64,000 bases of DNA, from the NCBI GenBank assembly GCA_947034895.1, contig OX344761.1:67951839-68015838 (forward strand). Reading direction: 5' to 3'. The first letter of the stretch is position 1; each line of letters opens with the position of its first letter. The notes beneath the pieces are model-generated. The model had not been told where the DNA came from. It saw only the letters and a list, made by a program, of their open reading frames with translations, and made no database searches. The DNA comes from Rhytidiadelphus loreus (taxonomy: Eukaryota; Streptophyta; Bryopsida; Hypnales; Hylocomiaceae). Shown here one piece after another: positions 36,369 through 49,734 of this stretch. Position numbers and translations under genes: made by a program.

Positions 36369-37354
36369 GGTCCCTAAAATTGACTATGGTGGCAAGTGTG
36401 CTACCTTTGTTGATTTTTTTTCGGACTATGGATAGTTTGAAATATCACAAAGCAGGGTGGGGCACACCATGTATTATGCTAAAACTGTGAAATCCAGAAT
36501 GAATTTCTCCATGATGTTTGTGGATGATGGGGTAGTCTCGAGGGTAGTTGACAATCCTCCAAATGGAAGGAAGTGCAAGAACCCTATGTGCTCTCCTTCT
36601 CCGCTCAAAAACCATCTACGCTTCATGATCACCTTCCGATGAATCTCAAGACAAAAAGAAAGTTCTACAATGAACAAATGGGTGTGGTGGCTACCCTCGA
36701 GGTATGGGGTTTTTCACTCTTTGATCAAGCAATCCAGCTTGTTTTTTAAAAACATCTATCAATTAATTTGAATTGCAAATTTCTAATTCCATTTTATTTG
36801 GTAGGGCAATGGCATGGTCGCAAAGTCCATTGTTGTTGACGCCAATGGTTCACAAGAATTTCCACGTGCAAATGCGAGTTTGGAAGAGTAGTCTATGACA
36901 TCTAAAGGCATACTTTCTCCTCAACCTCAATGCAATTCACTAGGGGGGGCAACCGTCAATGTAAGACATATATTGAGCAACCTCGCCTTCATTTAAGTTG
37001 TTGTCCATGGGACGCTTGGGAGCAGAGGTCTCTGAAAAGACAATTGAGGGAGATTGTAGGTCAAAGATCAGTGAGTAGTGGTGGATATAGTTGAGGGCCA
37101 GAGTTATTCGAGGCAATGGAGATGTTGAAGAGTAGATTTCACTTGTAGTATGTAGATTTAGAATCATGGTTAGGCTCCCATCATTCTAAGTACAATGCGA
37201 TCATATGTCATAATGATCTTCATTTTGAAAATATTAGAGAATTGTAGGTTCTTAATGCTCAGCTATTTAATAGGACAAAGTCATATGTAGAATGTAGACA
37301 ATGAGAATAAAAAATTATTGCAATGTTGATAGCAAAGTACATGTTGATTGAAGC
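36369..37354. other. Intergenic DNA with unrecognised short frames
   Basis: Short plus-strand frames (e.g. 36457-36642) look moderately protein-like but match nothing I know. Confidence 0.35.
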
Positions 37355-37370
37355 TATATTGAAGAAATTT

Positions 37371-37738
37371 GCACCATTGTAAGGAAGATCTTGGGAAGAA
37401 GAGAATATGGTATCTATAGAGTGAAGGTGGCCTCGAGGTCCAGGAACCACTTTATTTTGTAGTAGAGACAAACTCAAGGAATGGAAAATAATATGCGAAC
37501 ATTGTAGGAATCAATTCCCCCATTCTCATTGGCAAGTACCCTTTTATACCGTGCTTCACACGGTTCAATGTGTGAGAGTACTTGCCAATGTTGGATGGGG
37601 AGTTGGTTCCTACAATGTTTGTGTATTTTCTTTCCATGAACTTGTCTCTGCATGGAATTAGGTAGTTCCAAGACCTTGTTGTCATCATTTTTTGGGTGCC
37701 ATAACCACTTTCCAAATCATCCACTTGTAATGGTGGTG
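37371..37738. repeat. Long imperfect inverted repeat (hairpin) of about 370 bp
   Basis: The left arm 37371-37540 and right arm 37570-37738 are inverted copies with scattered mismatches and small indels. Paired blocks include GCACCATTGTAAGGAAG with CCACTTGTAATGGTGG, ACATTGTAGGAATC with TTCCTACAATGT, and CATTGGCAAGTAC with GTACTTGCCAATG. The loop holds a small perfect stem ACCGTG / CACGGT. The divergence between arms means an RNA copy would fold like a large precursor with bulges. Confidence 0.8.
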
Positions 37739-37898
37739 ATATCTCCAAACATTAGGAAAAATTTCAGGCCTCAAAGAGGCTGCGAGTTTCAAAGGCAGCG
37801 GTGCAATTATAGAAAAAAATTATTTTTAAAATTTTATATTTGGAAGCTCACATGGCTCTACTAGTGCCATGTCATTGCCATGTCAGATTGGTGATTTC

Positions 37899-37903
<5 letters not shown>

Positions 37904-37950
<47 letters not shown>
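37904..37950. repeat. (TA)n microsatellite
   Basis: About 47 bases of uninterrupted TA repeats. Confidence 0.95.
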
Positions 37951-37954
<4 letters not shown>

Positions 37955-39900
37955 TTTATTTTTAATTTCTAAAAGTATTTTCACCACGGGGATGCTCAAA
38001 ATCAAAACTTAATGGCCATTTGCAAGGCTCAAATTTTTTGTAATGATAGCTTCAAACATCATGTAATTCAATATCAACATTGCAACAAGTTTTTATTTCA
38101 TGTGCTTCTACAAACTCTTATATCTCTATGTAGAGGTTGAGTGCGTGTACTTTGATGACAATAGTGTATAGATGTATTGCATGTATAAATCAATGTTCAG
38201 AGATTGTATTGGAGGCATCCACACCATTCAATGTAGATCGTGAATTATTACAAATTGGGTTGTGGTATTTTGGAATTTTGCAATTGTTTACATGTTTTGT
38301 TTGTCAATGTCTTCTTTTCTTTGTTTTTATGGATAAAAAATTCTTCTTGCATTTATGGTTTATAGTACTCATTGAACTCCTATTTCATTGGAAAACTCTC
38401 ATTTTAATGAATATGATGTTCAATAGTTTTGATCTTGGTAGCAATAGATTTGTAAGGCACCATAAAAAGAAATCGCCCCAACCACAAGCAATCGTAGCCA
38501 ATAACACTCCATCTCAGCAATAGTAGCACTCTTAAAAATCAACACATACAAATTCGGCATCTTAAAAACCTCAGTTTTTTGCCTAACTTCGAATTGCTTC
38601 AACCAACGTGCAAACACTCGAGCAAACACTTGCATAATTTGATTGATGTGAGGAAGAATGCCCAATAGTACAACTTGCAATTTCACAATCCTAACTCAAA
38701 ATTCATAGTCATCACAATTTCATCCATAGAGTTTCAACTATTGTCCCAATTTTCATCCCATCTAATTCTAACTCAGTTGTGCAACCAACTATATATACAT
38801 ATTATAGTAAATATAGTACATAGGATTGAAATCTCCAATCCTAAATTATATGTACAAAATTCTAATGGACCAGATTTGTAGGCTACCTACGTTACTTATA
38901 ATAAATTTGTCACTTTGAATGTCCCCTAACTTATTTGTAAGTATTTTTATAGTTTTTACCTAAAATGAATAAAACCTTATCTATATTATACCCCACATGG
39001 TTTTTAAAACACACTAAGTGACCCACCTAAGTCCACTAGTAGCCCATCTTTGTAAGAAGATATCATGTGCTTTAAGTATTAATTTTGTGTAGTAATGAAA
39101 ATATTGAACATAATAGTGAAGAGGGAAATGAGGATAATCAAATGGTTAGCAAATGAAGGTGGAGAGCTTGTAGAAGAAAGAATAGTTCTAGTTCTATTTG
39201 AAATTAGTCTCTTTGTGCACAAGTAATTTTTTAAATATTTGATGGCCCATATGTCATAGTGTTAGGCTTTGTATTGTGGAGTTTATGATGAAGATGTAGA
39301 ATGAAGAATGAGGATCTAACACTCTCTCCTTGAATTGTGGAGGGCCCATTCCATAAAGATCAAGAAGTTTTTTTTCTTCTCCTCTTGAGGTGAAGATCGA
39401 GCAAGAAAAAGTTTCTTCCATTCTTCATTCTCTCCATTTCTCTCCATTTCTCTCCATATCTTTTCCATTCTCAAAAGGGGTATCACATCTTCTTCATGGA
39501 GAAGGGCTCCTATTGTCTCCTCTTTTTAACTCCATACCTTCTCATTCTTCATAAAAGTTTCATTCTTAGAGAAGGTGTGACAACCCCTACTCTCTTTGTA
39601 TGCCTTTTTTTGAACAACATATGAGAAAATTATGAATTCATTATAGTGCTGAAAATAGATATACCTCGAATCGACCTTGCACTCTTATGTTCACAGGACT
39701 TTTATTTTAGCAAAGGATACGAATGGGGTGGTTTTGCAAACAAGTCCCACTTAGGCAAGCAATACCCTGAGCTTCCATTGCTTGAAAATAGGAAATTACA
39801 CTGCTTGAAAATTGGGACGAAATGGGGCCAAAACCACGGGTTTTATGCCCGGCGGATTGGGTCTAACTTTAGTTAGCGGAAGGTTGTAGTCCGAGCGTGC
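37951..39900. other. AT-rich intergenic DNA
   Basis: No supported gene. CTCTCCATTT is repeated several times near 39425-39460. From about 39650 the sequence approaches the TypA promoter and becomes GC-richer. Confidence 0.5.
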
Positions 39901-40363
39901 TCATCATCGGCTGCAAGGTTGAAGAGGAGCCACGTCGGCGATGGGTTCTTGGCAGGAGGGTCGCGGGCTTGTGGACGCCGCACCAGCAAGCTCCTTTGAT
40001 TGGTATCGTTCAGGGCACGGTAAACTTCATTTCTGGGCCGTCAGTCCAGTCCGTCACTCACGGAGAGCAGATAACGTTGTGAAAGCGAACTGAACTGGAA
40101 TCCATCGATGAGAGGAGTGTATTAACTTTACTGAGTTACGGAGCAAAAGCTAAGTTAGTTGAGGCATGTGTGTCCTCCCCTTTGCGGCTCTATCTCGGTC
40201 TCTTTCTCTCTCGGAGTCTTGGTTCTCTTCGGCCTCATTCGTGTGGAGGCTCTTCCAATTTCCGCCTGTCCGCCCGCCCTGCGTTCGGTAATAGTAGCCC
40301 AGTTGCTGTCTCCTCGCGCGTCATCCAGTTCTTCCACTTGAGTTCGCAGCGCAGGCTCTGGCC

Positions 40364-43300
40364 ATGGCGGCCTCCAGCGCTGCTGCCTCCGTTGCGCTGC
40401 CTTCCCCCGCCGGTTCCCGGCTCGCCCTTTCCTCCGCGTCTTCTCTGGCCTCCCCTGGCCCTGGCACCTGCAGCTTGTTCCTTCCGCCCGCGCATCCTCC
40501 CCTCCCCGCCTCCTTGCGTGTCCTGCCCCTGCTCGCCTCTCGCCTCCTCTCCTGCCCCCCTTGCAGCTCACGTAAGTCCCTCTTAGCCCCGGCCTGCTCT
40601 GCTCTGCTCTCCTTCCCTCCCTCTGTGGTTTTGCGTTCACCCCGGTCTCGCCCCGGGTTCCTGAATTCTGATGCGTGGATTGATCTTCTGGTTGTGCTTT
40701 CGGGTAGCCTCAGGAGGGCGCTCACGGTTGTGCAGGGCCGCATTGAATGAGGGCAATAAGACGGTAGCCCCCCTGGATGCCGCCGATGAAGAGGAGCGCT
40801 TTCGGGTTCTGCTGGAACAGCAAGAAGTGGCGTCCCGCAAAGAGAGGAAATTGAACGTGCGAAGTGATGTGCGCAATATCGCCATCGTGGCCCATGTGGA
40901 CCATGGGAAAACGACATTGGTGGATGCCATGCTTCGACAAGCTAAGGTAGGTAGGTATGTATGCTGCTGTCATGATTCAAGATTAGTCGTCCACGCTTGA
41001 ATTGGGATCATGCTGCAGCAGCTGCGTGCGCACTCCTAATGAGAAGTTCAGAATGAGAAGGGGGCGGATTTCAATTCTGCCTTTCGAGCGAGGAATTCGT
41101 TTCTAATACACGATGTGGTGCATTCAACAAGGTTTTTCGTGACAACCAATCGGTTCAAGAGCGCATTATGGACTCGAACGACTTGGAGCGGGAGAGAGGA
41201 ATTACCATTTTAAGCAAGAACACTGCTATTCGGTACAAAGGCACCAAGATCAACATCATAGACACTCCTGGGCATTCAGACTTCGGTGGCGAGGTGGAGA
41301 GGGTTCTCAATATGGTCGACGGTGTGCTCTTGCTGGTGGGTCTACTTCTGTGTCAGCTTCGTTAGCTTGTCCAGTTGATATAGCACTAAAACAGTGAGAA
41401 CAACTTAACATTCGGATTACTAGCTTGGAATGACCAAATTCTTTGTTAAAACAGGTTGATTCTGTGGAGGGTCCAATGCCCCAGACTAGATTTGTGCTGA
41501 AGAAGGCTCTGGAGCTTGGCCAAACTGTGGTTGTGGTTGTCAACAAGGTAGACCGTCCTTCAGCGCGGCCTGACTATGTTGTCAACACCACATTCGAGCT
41601 TTTTGTTGAATTGAATGCATCCGATGAACAGGTTTGTGAATTCTGTCCATTGTTCTCAGTATTTTGGATTGCATTGCATGGTATGGGACTGAGAGACTTT
41701 AATTGTACAGCTTTATATGACTCTGAACGTGATATCAGATCTGTTGTAGTACCTAAACATTTATTTGTGGCCCTACTGCAGTGTGACTTCCAGGTAGTGT
41801 ACGCCAGCGGCATTCATGGGAAGGCAGGGTTAGAGCCAGATCAGTTGGCAGACGATCTGGAACCATTGTTCGAGTCAGTGATTAGGTGTATTCCAGAGCC
41901 TCGAGTTGACCTCGAAGGTCCTCTCCAGATGCTTGTATGTCGTCCATCCCCCAGTGCATTCTGCGTTCTTGTATTCTTTTTGTGCAAACTTGTGATGAAT
42001 ATACGTCTCAACAAGGGTTGTGACTGCGAGTTCTAACATCGACGTAGCCTCATCCAACCAATCCACTGGTGGTGGTGACCTGAGATTACTTAGCAGAGGT
42101 CTCTATTGATCCGGTGCATAGCTGAGCCAAATGATTCTACCTGTTTCCTTTGAAACCGTATGCTAATGTTATACGCTTCTGTTTCTCTTTTTGATGTGAA
42201 AAGATTACAAATTTGGATTATGACGAGCACAAGGGCCGCATTGCTATTGGACGCGTTCACGCTGGTCGCATGAGGAAAGGCATGGAAGTAAAGGTAAATT
42301 TCCGTGTGCTTGATGTGTTTGGACTATTTGGCATTGAAATTTTTTCTGATCTTGTCTGAACTTATTTTTAAGTAGTCGTTGCCAATGACCTTGAGTTGTG
42401 TTACTCATGATCGATACGAAAATCTCAGCTTGATATTCTGTTTAAATTGATCCTGTGGGTTTACATTCGTTATCTCGGTATAATGGCATGACTTGGTAGG
42501 TGTATTGCTAAGCCAATGAAATCTAGAATCTTAAATCACTGGAGAGTGTGTTCATTTATTTTATTTCTATAAATTATGACAGTTGGATAATGGTGAACTA
42601 CATAGGTCTGCACCCCGGACGACCGTTGCAGGAATGCGAAAGTCAACGAGCTCTTTGAGTATGATAATTTTGCTCGTGTTCCAGCTGATGTGGTTGAGGC
42701 TGGCGATATCTGTTGTTTATCAGGAATCGTTGATGTTCTGGTATTGGTTCTGGACTTTTAACAATATTATCTAACAGCTGGTCAGATTAAGGGGACAGTT
42801 TGCATATCCGTGCGTGATTGCCTGTTTAGATGTACTGTTACATCATAGCTTGTCGCTCTTTTATTTGGTTTGGTCGTGTATTTTAAATTTTAATTCGAGT
42901 CATTACGCTGTATCTGATCACCAAGTCTTTTAATGTTTGTTCTTTTGTGTTTCGTAGATCGGGGAAACTTTGGCTGACAAGATAGACGGAGTAGCACTGC
43001 CAACAATCACGGTTGAGGAGCCGACCGTGCGAATGTCATTTTCAGTCAACACGTCACCTTTTGCTGGTCGAGAGGTACAGAATTTTTTGAATATCTACTG
43101 CCGTGTGCGCTTACGGGCATGCCAGTATTACTATCAGTAATGACTGATGGTTTATGTTGCAGGGTAAGTATGTGACAAGTAGGAATTTGAGAGATCGACT
43201 GTATCGAGAGTTGGAGAGGAACCTGGCTATGAAGGTAGAGGACGGAGAAACTGCCGATACTTTCATTGTGAGCGGTCGTGGCACCCTGCACCTCACAATC

Positions 43301-45134
43301 CTAATTGAGAACATGTAAGCTGGAAAAATGCCTTCCAATTAAGACTTTGCATTTCGTTCGTTGTTCAATATGAACGGCGTCATGCCTTTTATGTGCGTGA
43401 GACCTTGGTATTTAACACTCATTCTGGTTCGGTCTTTTGGCAGGAGGAGAGAAGGTTACGAGTTCATGGTTGGACCTCCGAAAGTTATTAACAGGGAGGT
43501 TAATGGAAAGAAGCTTGAACCCTTTGAGGTGAAGTCACTGGGTCATTCCTTAGCCACTGCATGGGAACATAAATTCAATGCAAACCGTTTTGCAAAATTT
43601 ATTTTATTTTGTTTTATTTTATGGCGCCTATGTCTACTTCTGTATCCTCAATATCCATGATCTTACTCTAAATACTTCTGAAATCTGACAGGATGCTATT
43701 GTGGAGGTTCCTGAGGTGTATGTCGGAGCAGTGGTGGATTTGTTGGGCAAGCGCCGGGGTCAAATGTTGGATCTGTCAACTTCTGGGTAGGTCGGATGTA
43801 TAGTTTGTCACAAGCGCTTCAGTGGAACTAATCCATTTTCTAATATTTGAAATATTCCTTCGCTTTACTTGTGAAGTAACAGCTATAATTCTTGTTGTCT
43901 CGTTTTCTCAGCTGGCTGTGTGAGTTTTACATAGATACTGTTCATGATAATTTGAATCTTCTTGTTCTGCCTGAATGTTTCTATGAGTTTTTCAGTAATT
44001 TAAAGTCTTGCGTACTTTACAAGATGTTGATAATTTGTCTCCTTGTAATGCTAAAGGTCGGAGAATACGACAGTTGTGAAGTACAGGATGCCTACGCGAG
44101 GTTTGCTTGGTCTGCGGAACGCTATGCTCACTGCGTCTAGAGGCACTGCTTTACTGAACACTATCTTTTATGGGTATGACGAGTGGGCTGGAGATATAAG
44201 CACCCGTGAACAAGGATCTTTGGTAAGATATCCGCACAAATGTCGTCCACCTCGTTGTAAAGCTTCTCTGAATTTGAACTTTGGGCTGCAATATTTGATG
44301 CGTTTCTCTGACTAAAAATACGTCGTATTAGGGAGTGTCAAGAGACCTCACTTCTGTCGCTAAGCGTAGTGCTCTTTGACACTTCATATTTTGGGAGGAA
44401 GTAAAGAATTTACAGCTTTGTTGTAGACATGTGTTGCGACATGTAATGCGACTCCATGTCTTTGCCATGCTATCATGCGAGAAATCCATACTCTGGATTG
44501 GCAAAGATGGAGAAATGGATTACCTTTGCCGTGAAGAATTATACTCTGTATATATCTGTGGATTTTACTTGTTTCAAAGTTCTGAGGGTGAAAACCCATA
44601 GGGGATTCACATTAGAATATGGACTAACACCCAGGACTGGGACAGGTGGCCTTTGAGACTGGACCGACTACTTCATATGCTCTTTTCAGCTGTCAAGATA
44701 GAGGCAATCTCTTTTTGCCCCCAGGAGTCCCTGTTTACAAGGGTCAAATCATTGGTATTCATCAAAGACCTGGAGATTTAACGCTCAATGCTTGCAAAAG
44801 GAAGGCTGCGACAAATGTGCGCTCAAACAAAGAGGCTACAGGTCCTTGTCTTACTCCCATTAATCTGTGGCATTTTGGAAAGAATAATATTATCTTTTGT
44901 ATGACATTCATCAGACACTGATAACTTATGTTTGTGTGTCATTCATTTGTCAGCAAATCCATGTACATGTACATCTCTGAAATTGTGTTTTTTCTATCTG
45001 CAGTTGTTTTGGCGGCCCCTATTGAGCTGAGCCTGGATGACTGTGTAGAGTACATTCAGGAAGATGAACTTGTGGAGGTGACCCCTCTCAGTATTCGAAT
45101 GTGTAAGAATCCGAAGGTGCTGAGGAAGCGTTAG
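40364..45134 (+). CDS. TypA: Chloroplast TypA/BipA translational GTPase (SVR3-like)
   Basis: Ribosome-binding GTPase of plastids; Arabidopsis SVR3 is needed for plastid rRNA processing, translation and cold tolerance. Fourteen exons: 40364-40571, 40708-40946, 41132-41335, 41455-41631, 41782-41934, 42204-42293, 42606-42740, 42958-43074, 43163-43314, 43444-43528, 43692-43786, 44057-44222, 44646-44841, 45004-45134. All introns are GT-AG (88-423 bp) and the frame closes to 715 residues (family about 675 plus a longer transit peptide). Residues 1 to about 95 are Ala/Ser/Pro-rich plastid transit sequence. G motifs: AHVDHGKT 131-138, RGITI 171-175, DTPGH 193-197, NKVD 247-250, ASG about 284-286. Later conserved blocks include [59 protein letters not shown] and [19 protein letters not shown]. 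Nothing essential is missing. Confidence 0.97.
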
Positions 45135-45331
45135 TTTCATGCGTCATCTGCGTTGCTCCTGAAGGTATCGGACAGTCGTTAGGGCTTACCGAACTTAACT
45201 TAACGCTTGGACTCGCCCAAGTGTGAAACAAAGCAATCAGGTCTAGAGAATTTTACCATTACCAAAATTTGAATCGATTCATGCCCTGTATCATGTCCAG
45301 GGGATTTTATACTATACGGGACTTCGGAATT

Positions 45332-45867
45332 TTAACCCCTAAGCGCTCGAGCGACCATTTTATGGTCGCTGCCCAAATTCGGGCAGAATTTTCGGGCAGA
45401 AAAAAATTTCTTTTCAATTTTATTTTTATTTTTCTTAAAAAGATTGTTTGTCTTTCAATTTGTATATTCAAAACTGAGATTGTTATGGTCAAACAGAAAT
45501 TATAAGAGAAATAGCACAAAGAGTCTAGAATTGGCTAGTGTTGAAAAACTTACTATTTGGGGAAAGTGTTGGTGTTCTCATTACTAGATCTTATGCATTT
45601 TTTCAATAATCAATAGAAATCATAATTTTGACCAATGAAAAATAAACTCAAATGCTAAAGATAGAAATTGTATTTTTGGTGAATTTTGAAGTTATATCTT
45701 CAAAATTCATTTGAAGAGAATCTAAAAATGATTTTAAAATTTTTGACTGTATGGATATTTTCCATGCTTCACATTATCTTCTTTGATGCAAATTAAAAAA
45801 GTTGTAGAACTTATATTTTATAATGCATTTGTATTTTGTTCAAACCCCGTGGGCTTTTAGGGGTTAA
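45332..45867. mobile_element. TTAA-ended element 3' of TypA (536 bp)
   Basis: The left end is TTAACCCCTAAGCGCTCGAG and the right end is CCCCGTGGGCTTTTAGGGGT followed by TAA. The outer 12 bases are good inverted copies with TTAA at both edges, and the match weakens inward. It begins about 200 bp after the TypA stop codon and has no open frame. Confidence 0.65.
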
Positions 45868-46637
45868 GCTACAATTGTACTTTGATAATTGAAGTTGATC
45901 TAATCAATTTTTTGAGGAATCAATGAGAAATGTTTTCTTTAGATGAATGTACAATGTCCAATCTTATTCATCCAATTTTCTATTTAAAAATTGGGTGTAA
46001 AAGAAAGGAAGAAATCATTGCTAGAAGAGATTAGTTCTTCAATCAAGTTCAAGCCAAATTGTTTTAGCCCATGGGCTAGGTAGCTAACAAATAATGATGA
46101 ATGCAATGCTATTGAAACTAGATCTTTTCATGAGTCAGTAAGGATAGTTGTAGTGTAAGAACATTGCCATTCATATTGATAATATGAGATTTTACATGAG
46201 GTTTTAACCCCTAAGTGATTTTGGTTGTCTTCCAAAAGATATGTACATTACTCAAGTGTGGTATATATGGCCTTGCATGTGAATACACTATCCATTTTTT
46301 ATTTTTTTTAAATTTGTTGAATGTTTATCAAAGTCTTCTATTGAGTTGTGCACTATTTGACTCCATTATACTTGTATGAGGTATTTTCACCACTAGGCAA
46401 AAAGATCCCTTAGAGTTGGGCCAGGGGAAAGTGTATGAATCCTAAATGCCTCCAAAGAATAAATTCCTATAAGTTTTATGGTAATTTTTTTAGCAAATTG
46501 ACTCTAAGTGAAAGGGGGAAGCTCATCTCACATCACCAAATAAACCTCCTAACAACCCACCATCATCCAATTAAGTACTCAAGTGGATGAAGGCAATTTT
46601 GTATGTCAAAATCTCATTCAAATGTGCAATTTGGGGC
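45868..46637. other. Intergenic DNA with an orphan TTAACCCC end
   Basis: TTAACCCCTAAGTGATTTTG at about 46204 looks like another terminus of the TTAA-ended family; no partner was found. Otherwise AT-rich without a gene. Confidence 0.45.
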
Positions 46638-46985
46638 TCAAAATGGCCTAAATTTCCTTAAATATTCTTGAAATGCTATTGTCATTAACCATTGAAAAGT
46701 AGCGGGTGCGTTGCATAGCCCAAAAGGCATAACGGTATGGGTGAAAATTCCCCAATCCATGGTAAATGTCGTTAATAATCTATAGGCTTTTGCTATTTGA
46801 ATTTGGTTATATCCAGAAAATCCGTCTAAAAAGGAATAACATTCAAAACCTACAACACTATCTAATAAGGTATCCGTAAAAGGCAAAGGGAAATTATCCT
46901 TTTTGGTTACACTATTTAATTTTTGATAGTCTTGACAAATCCTTAATTTGCCATTTTTCTTAGGTATAATAACCATAGGTGACAC
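46638..46985 (-). pseudogene. Ty3/Gypsy reverse transcriptase, truncated
   Basis: Reads VIIPKKNGKLRICQDYQKLN, FLDGFSGYNQIQIA and MPFGLCNAPATFQ, the N-terminal half of a Gypsy-type RT. It stops before the YxDD catalytic box, and no RNase H or integrase follows, so the 3' half of pol is deleted. The frame continues upstream, past a stop, into the linker at 47082-47540. Confidence 0.9.
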
Positions 46986-47081
46986 TCATTCACTGTAGGG
47001 CACGGGAAAAATAAATTCACGTTCTAATAATTTGTCAATTTCTTCTTTAACCATTAAAGAATATTTTGGATTCATTCTATA

Positions 47082-47540
47082 CTACATTTGCCTCACAGGT
47101 TTTGCATTTGTCTTCAAATCAATTTTATGCTCACACACATCAGGTAGAACTCCTTTTAAATCTTTATAACCCCAAGCAAATACACTTTTATGTCTTATAA
47201 AGAAATTAAACCAATACTTAAAATCGGTTTGAGACATTTTAGAATAAACTTTAATGATTTTAGGGATTTCTTTAGTTCCTAAATTCATTTCTTGTAAAGG
47301 GGTTTTCAATGTTTCTTTAAATTTAGATTTTTCTTTCCTTTTAAGATTAGAATCACCATAAGCTAGTAATTCCCCTATTTCTTGGTGATTTGAACAATAA
47401 TCTGATTCAAATGGAGAAGATTGACCAGAAGTAGGTTCTTCTACTGAGACATTCATTACTTCAGAGTTTTCCCATGCTAAAATAGCATCATCCAAATCTT
47501 CTATGTTACTTAAGGGTGTAAAATACTCACCTAATCCCAC
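47082..47540 (-). pseudogene. Gypsy pol linker between protease and RT
   Basis: An open frame of 152 residues with FIRHKSVFAWGYKDLKGVLP and VCEHKIDLKTNAKPVRQM, the stretch that normally precedes the RT fingers. It is separated from the RT frame by a stop, so it is not functional as it stands. Confidence 0.75.
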
Positions 47541-47939
47541 ACATCTATAAGGAATTTTCTTACTTACTTTTTGCGTTTGTTCATCATCACTATTCCCTTC
47601 ATTTGTTCCATAGGGATTCTCAGAAGTAAAATTAGAATCTTCTTCTTGAGTTTCCCCATGATAACTGAGGGGCTATAAAGGTAATACAATTTTGTTTTGA
47701 CCTTTAACTATAGTTAAAGTTCCTTTTTCCCAATCATCTCTAGCTTTAGCTACATACAGCTATGGCCTTTCTAATAAAATTGGATAGGAAGAAATAGATT
47801 CGTTAAGTTTAAAAATTATGTAATCTATTTTATAGTCTATTCCTCCAATAGTAGTTAAAATTTGGGTTAACATCCCTAAAGGTTTCACTCTACTTTGATC
47901 CGCCATCCTAAGAATAATTGGGGTCGCAGTCATAGTTTT

Positions 47940-48272
47940 TTATCCTAGCTCCTCCATGGTTTCAAAATTCATAAGGTTCACACTTGAACCACTATCAATT
48001 TGAACTCCTTGGATTAATGTACGATCAATTATAACTTCAATAGTAGGAGCTCTAGGATCTATAGTAATCTCATGTAATTCTAAAGATTTTACCTTTTTTC
48101 TGACTAGAAAAGTGCTTAAGTCACTCCTACACTTAAGGGATATAGCCAAAAGTTGTTTCATAGTTATTTTAGGTTGAATATTATTTAAATTGGCCAATAT
48201 ATTATAGGGTTCAATCCCTATAGCCAATTTCATTGCACGAGGGTGTTTTTTTTTTTGAAATATTTGATTCAT
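47940..48272 (-). pseudogene. Gypsy aspartic protease (retropepsin) segment
   Basis: Contains IDSGSSVNLM, the D-S-G active-site motif of retropepsins, preceded by IDRTLIQGVQ. The frame ends shortly after, at METEELG-like sequence, and overlaps in another frame the Glu/Lys-rich gag-pol junction at 48211-48579, so a frameshift separates it from gag. Confidence 0.8.
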
Positions 48273-48854
48273 TTTCTTTAATTTTAACTCTTTTAATTGG
48301 TGTTTTATAAAAATTTGGCAATGGAGTGGGTAGGTTGACTGGAAATTCCATTGGTACAGAATTATTTTGAAATGGTAAAGATGTAATTGGTTGAGTCAAA
48401 GATTCTACAAAAATTGGATCTAGATCTGAATCTTCTTTTTCATAGAGTGCTTCATTTAAAGGTACTTGAACTTTTTTCTTATTGGGTTCTTTTAAAGGTT
48501 CTATGGAAGTTGTTCTTTCAAGCAATTTGGGGGTTAAATTTTCTTGATCAAAACTTATTGAAAGATCATGATCAACCATATTTTGTTTAGCTTTTGTTGC
48601 CCTAGTGGTAACAAAAGTATCCTTAAAAATGAGGACTTTTCATGAAAATAATGTGAGAAACATGGTTTGAAGGTCTATTATTATTATTAGGTTTTTGGAT
48701 AGAAACTTGTTTTGCTTTATTATAATCTCTTTCAGATGGTGGAAAATTTCTAGGTTAATTGGTTTTCTCCTACTCTAGCTTCTTCATATTGTTTTTCATA
48801 TTGTAACGCAGTAGCTAGATCTCTAGGATTTTTCTCTTTTATAGCAATTTTAAA

Positions 48855-49442
48855 TTATGGTGGGTATAATCTTCCTACAAAAATTCCGGTTAAATAAGAA
48901 TCCGGTATCCTATGATCTTGCCAAGATTGTAATATGTATTCCATTCTCCCATAATAGTTATTTACATTCTCTCCTATAGCCATCCTAATGGTTCTTAATC
49001 GCTCTTGTAGACTTTCAGGAAAAGCCAAAGGCCGAAACCGAGTAAGAATTGCATCCCTCAATTTGTCCCAAGCTGTAAAAGGTCCATTAGTCTCATACCA
49101 TTCCTGTGCGATACCTAACAAGGTAACAAGGAATGTAGTGAGATAATTGGCCTCAAGTATTAAATTAGTTGCACAAACTATGTTGAATCGGTTTAAATGA
49201 TGGTCTGGATCTGATCTTGCTTGACCATAATATTGAGGTAAGGTGACCAAATGTAACGATTGTGGATGTGCCATACTATTGTCTTCTTCCCACACTTCTT
49301 CCTGAAATCTTGGAGAAATTGGATCCAATTCCGACATATCAGGTAGTTCTAATTCTAATTGATAGGGTGTGTCTGGAAGACTATAAGTGTTTATATTTAT
49401 GTCTATATTAAAATTTAAAAATTGTCTAATAGATATCTCCAA
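48855..49442 (-). pseudogene. Gypsy gag capsid domain
   Basis: Matches the retrotransposon gag family: FIVCATNLILE-type helix region, LLGIAQEWYETNGPFTAWDK, LRDAILTRFRPLAFPESLQE and VNNYYGRMEYILQSW. Beyond the stop at 48855 the frame continues as KNPRDLATALQYEKQYEEAR. The expected zinc knuckle after this is absent here. A separate N-terminal frame lies at 49735-50067 (start codon at 50067). Confidence 0.85.
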
Positions 49443-49734
49443 ATGTGGAGGTGTCTCCGGACGATATAAATTTACAGAACTTGCAGAAGGTATTTCTGCA
49501 TTGTTTCTAATAGGAGATAAAAAAATCTTCTAACTGCTCTACTACACTCTGTCCTTATTGATTTCAAGTTTCTCTCAAATACTCAGAAATCACCAAAGCA
49601 CTAGTTTCAAGAGTGTTATACGTCCATGTATAATCTATAGGTGTTGAATTTCTTGGTCGGCTGTTGGATATTTCCACTATAGGAGATATATTTTCTCCTT
49701 CAATCAAAGATGTAGTAGTTTCTATCAAATGACT

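Noticed and set aside
38137..38523. 128-aa hydrophobic plus-strand frame
   Set aside because: Phe/Leu-rich from T-rich DNA; no family resemblance and no gene-like context.
40155..40917. Minus-strand frames of 161 and 198 aa
   Set aside because: Antisense to TypA exons 1-2 with low-complexity Arg/Gly/Ala content.
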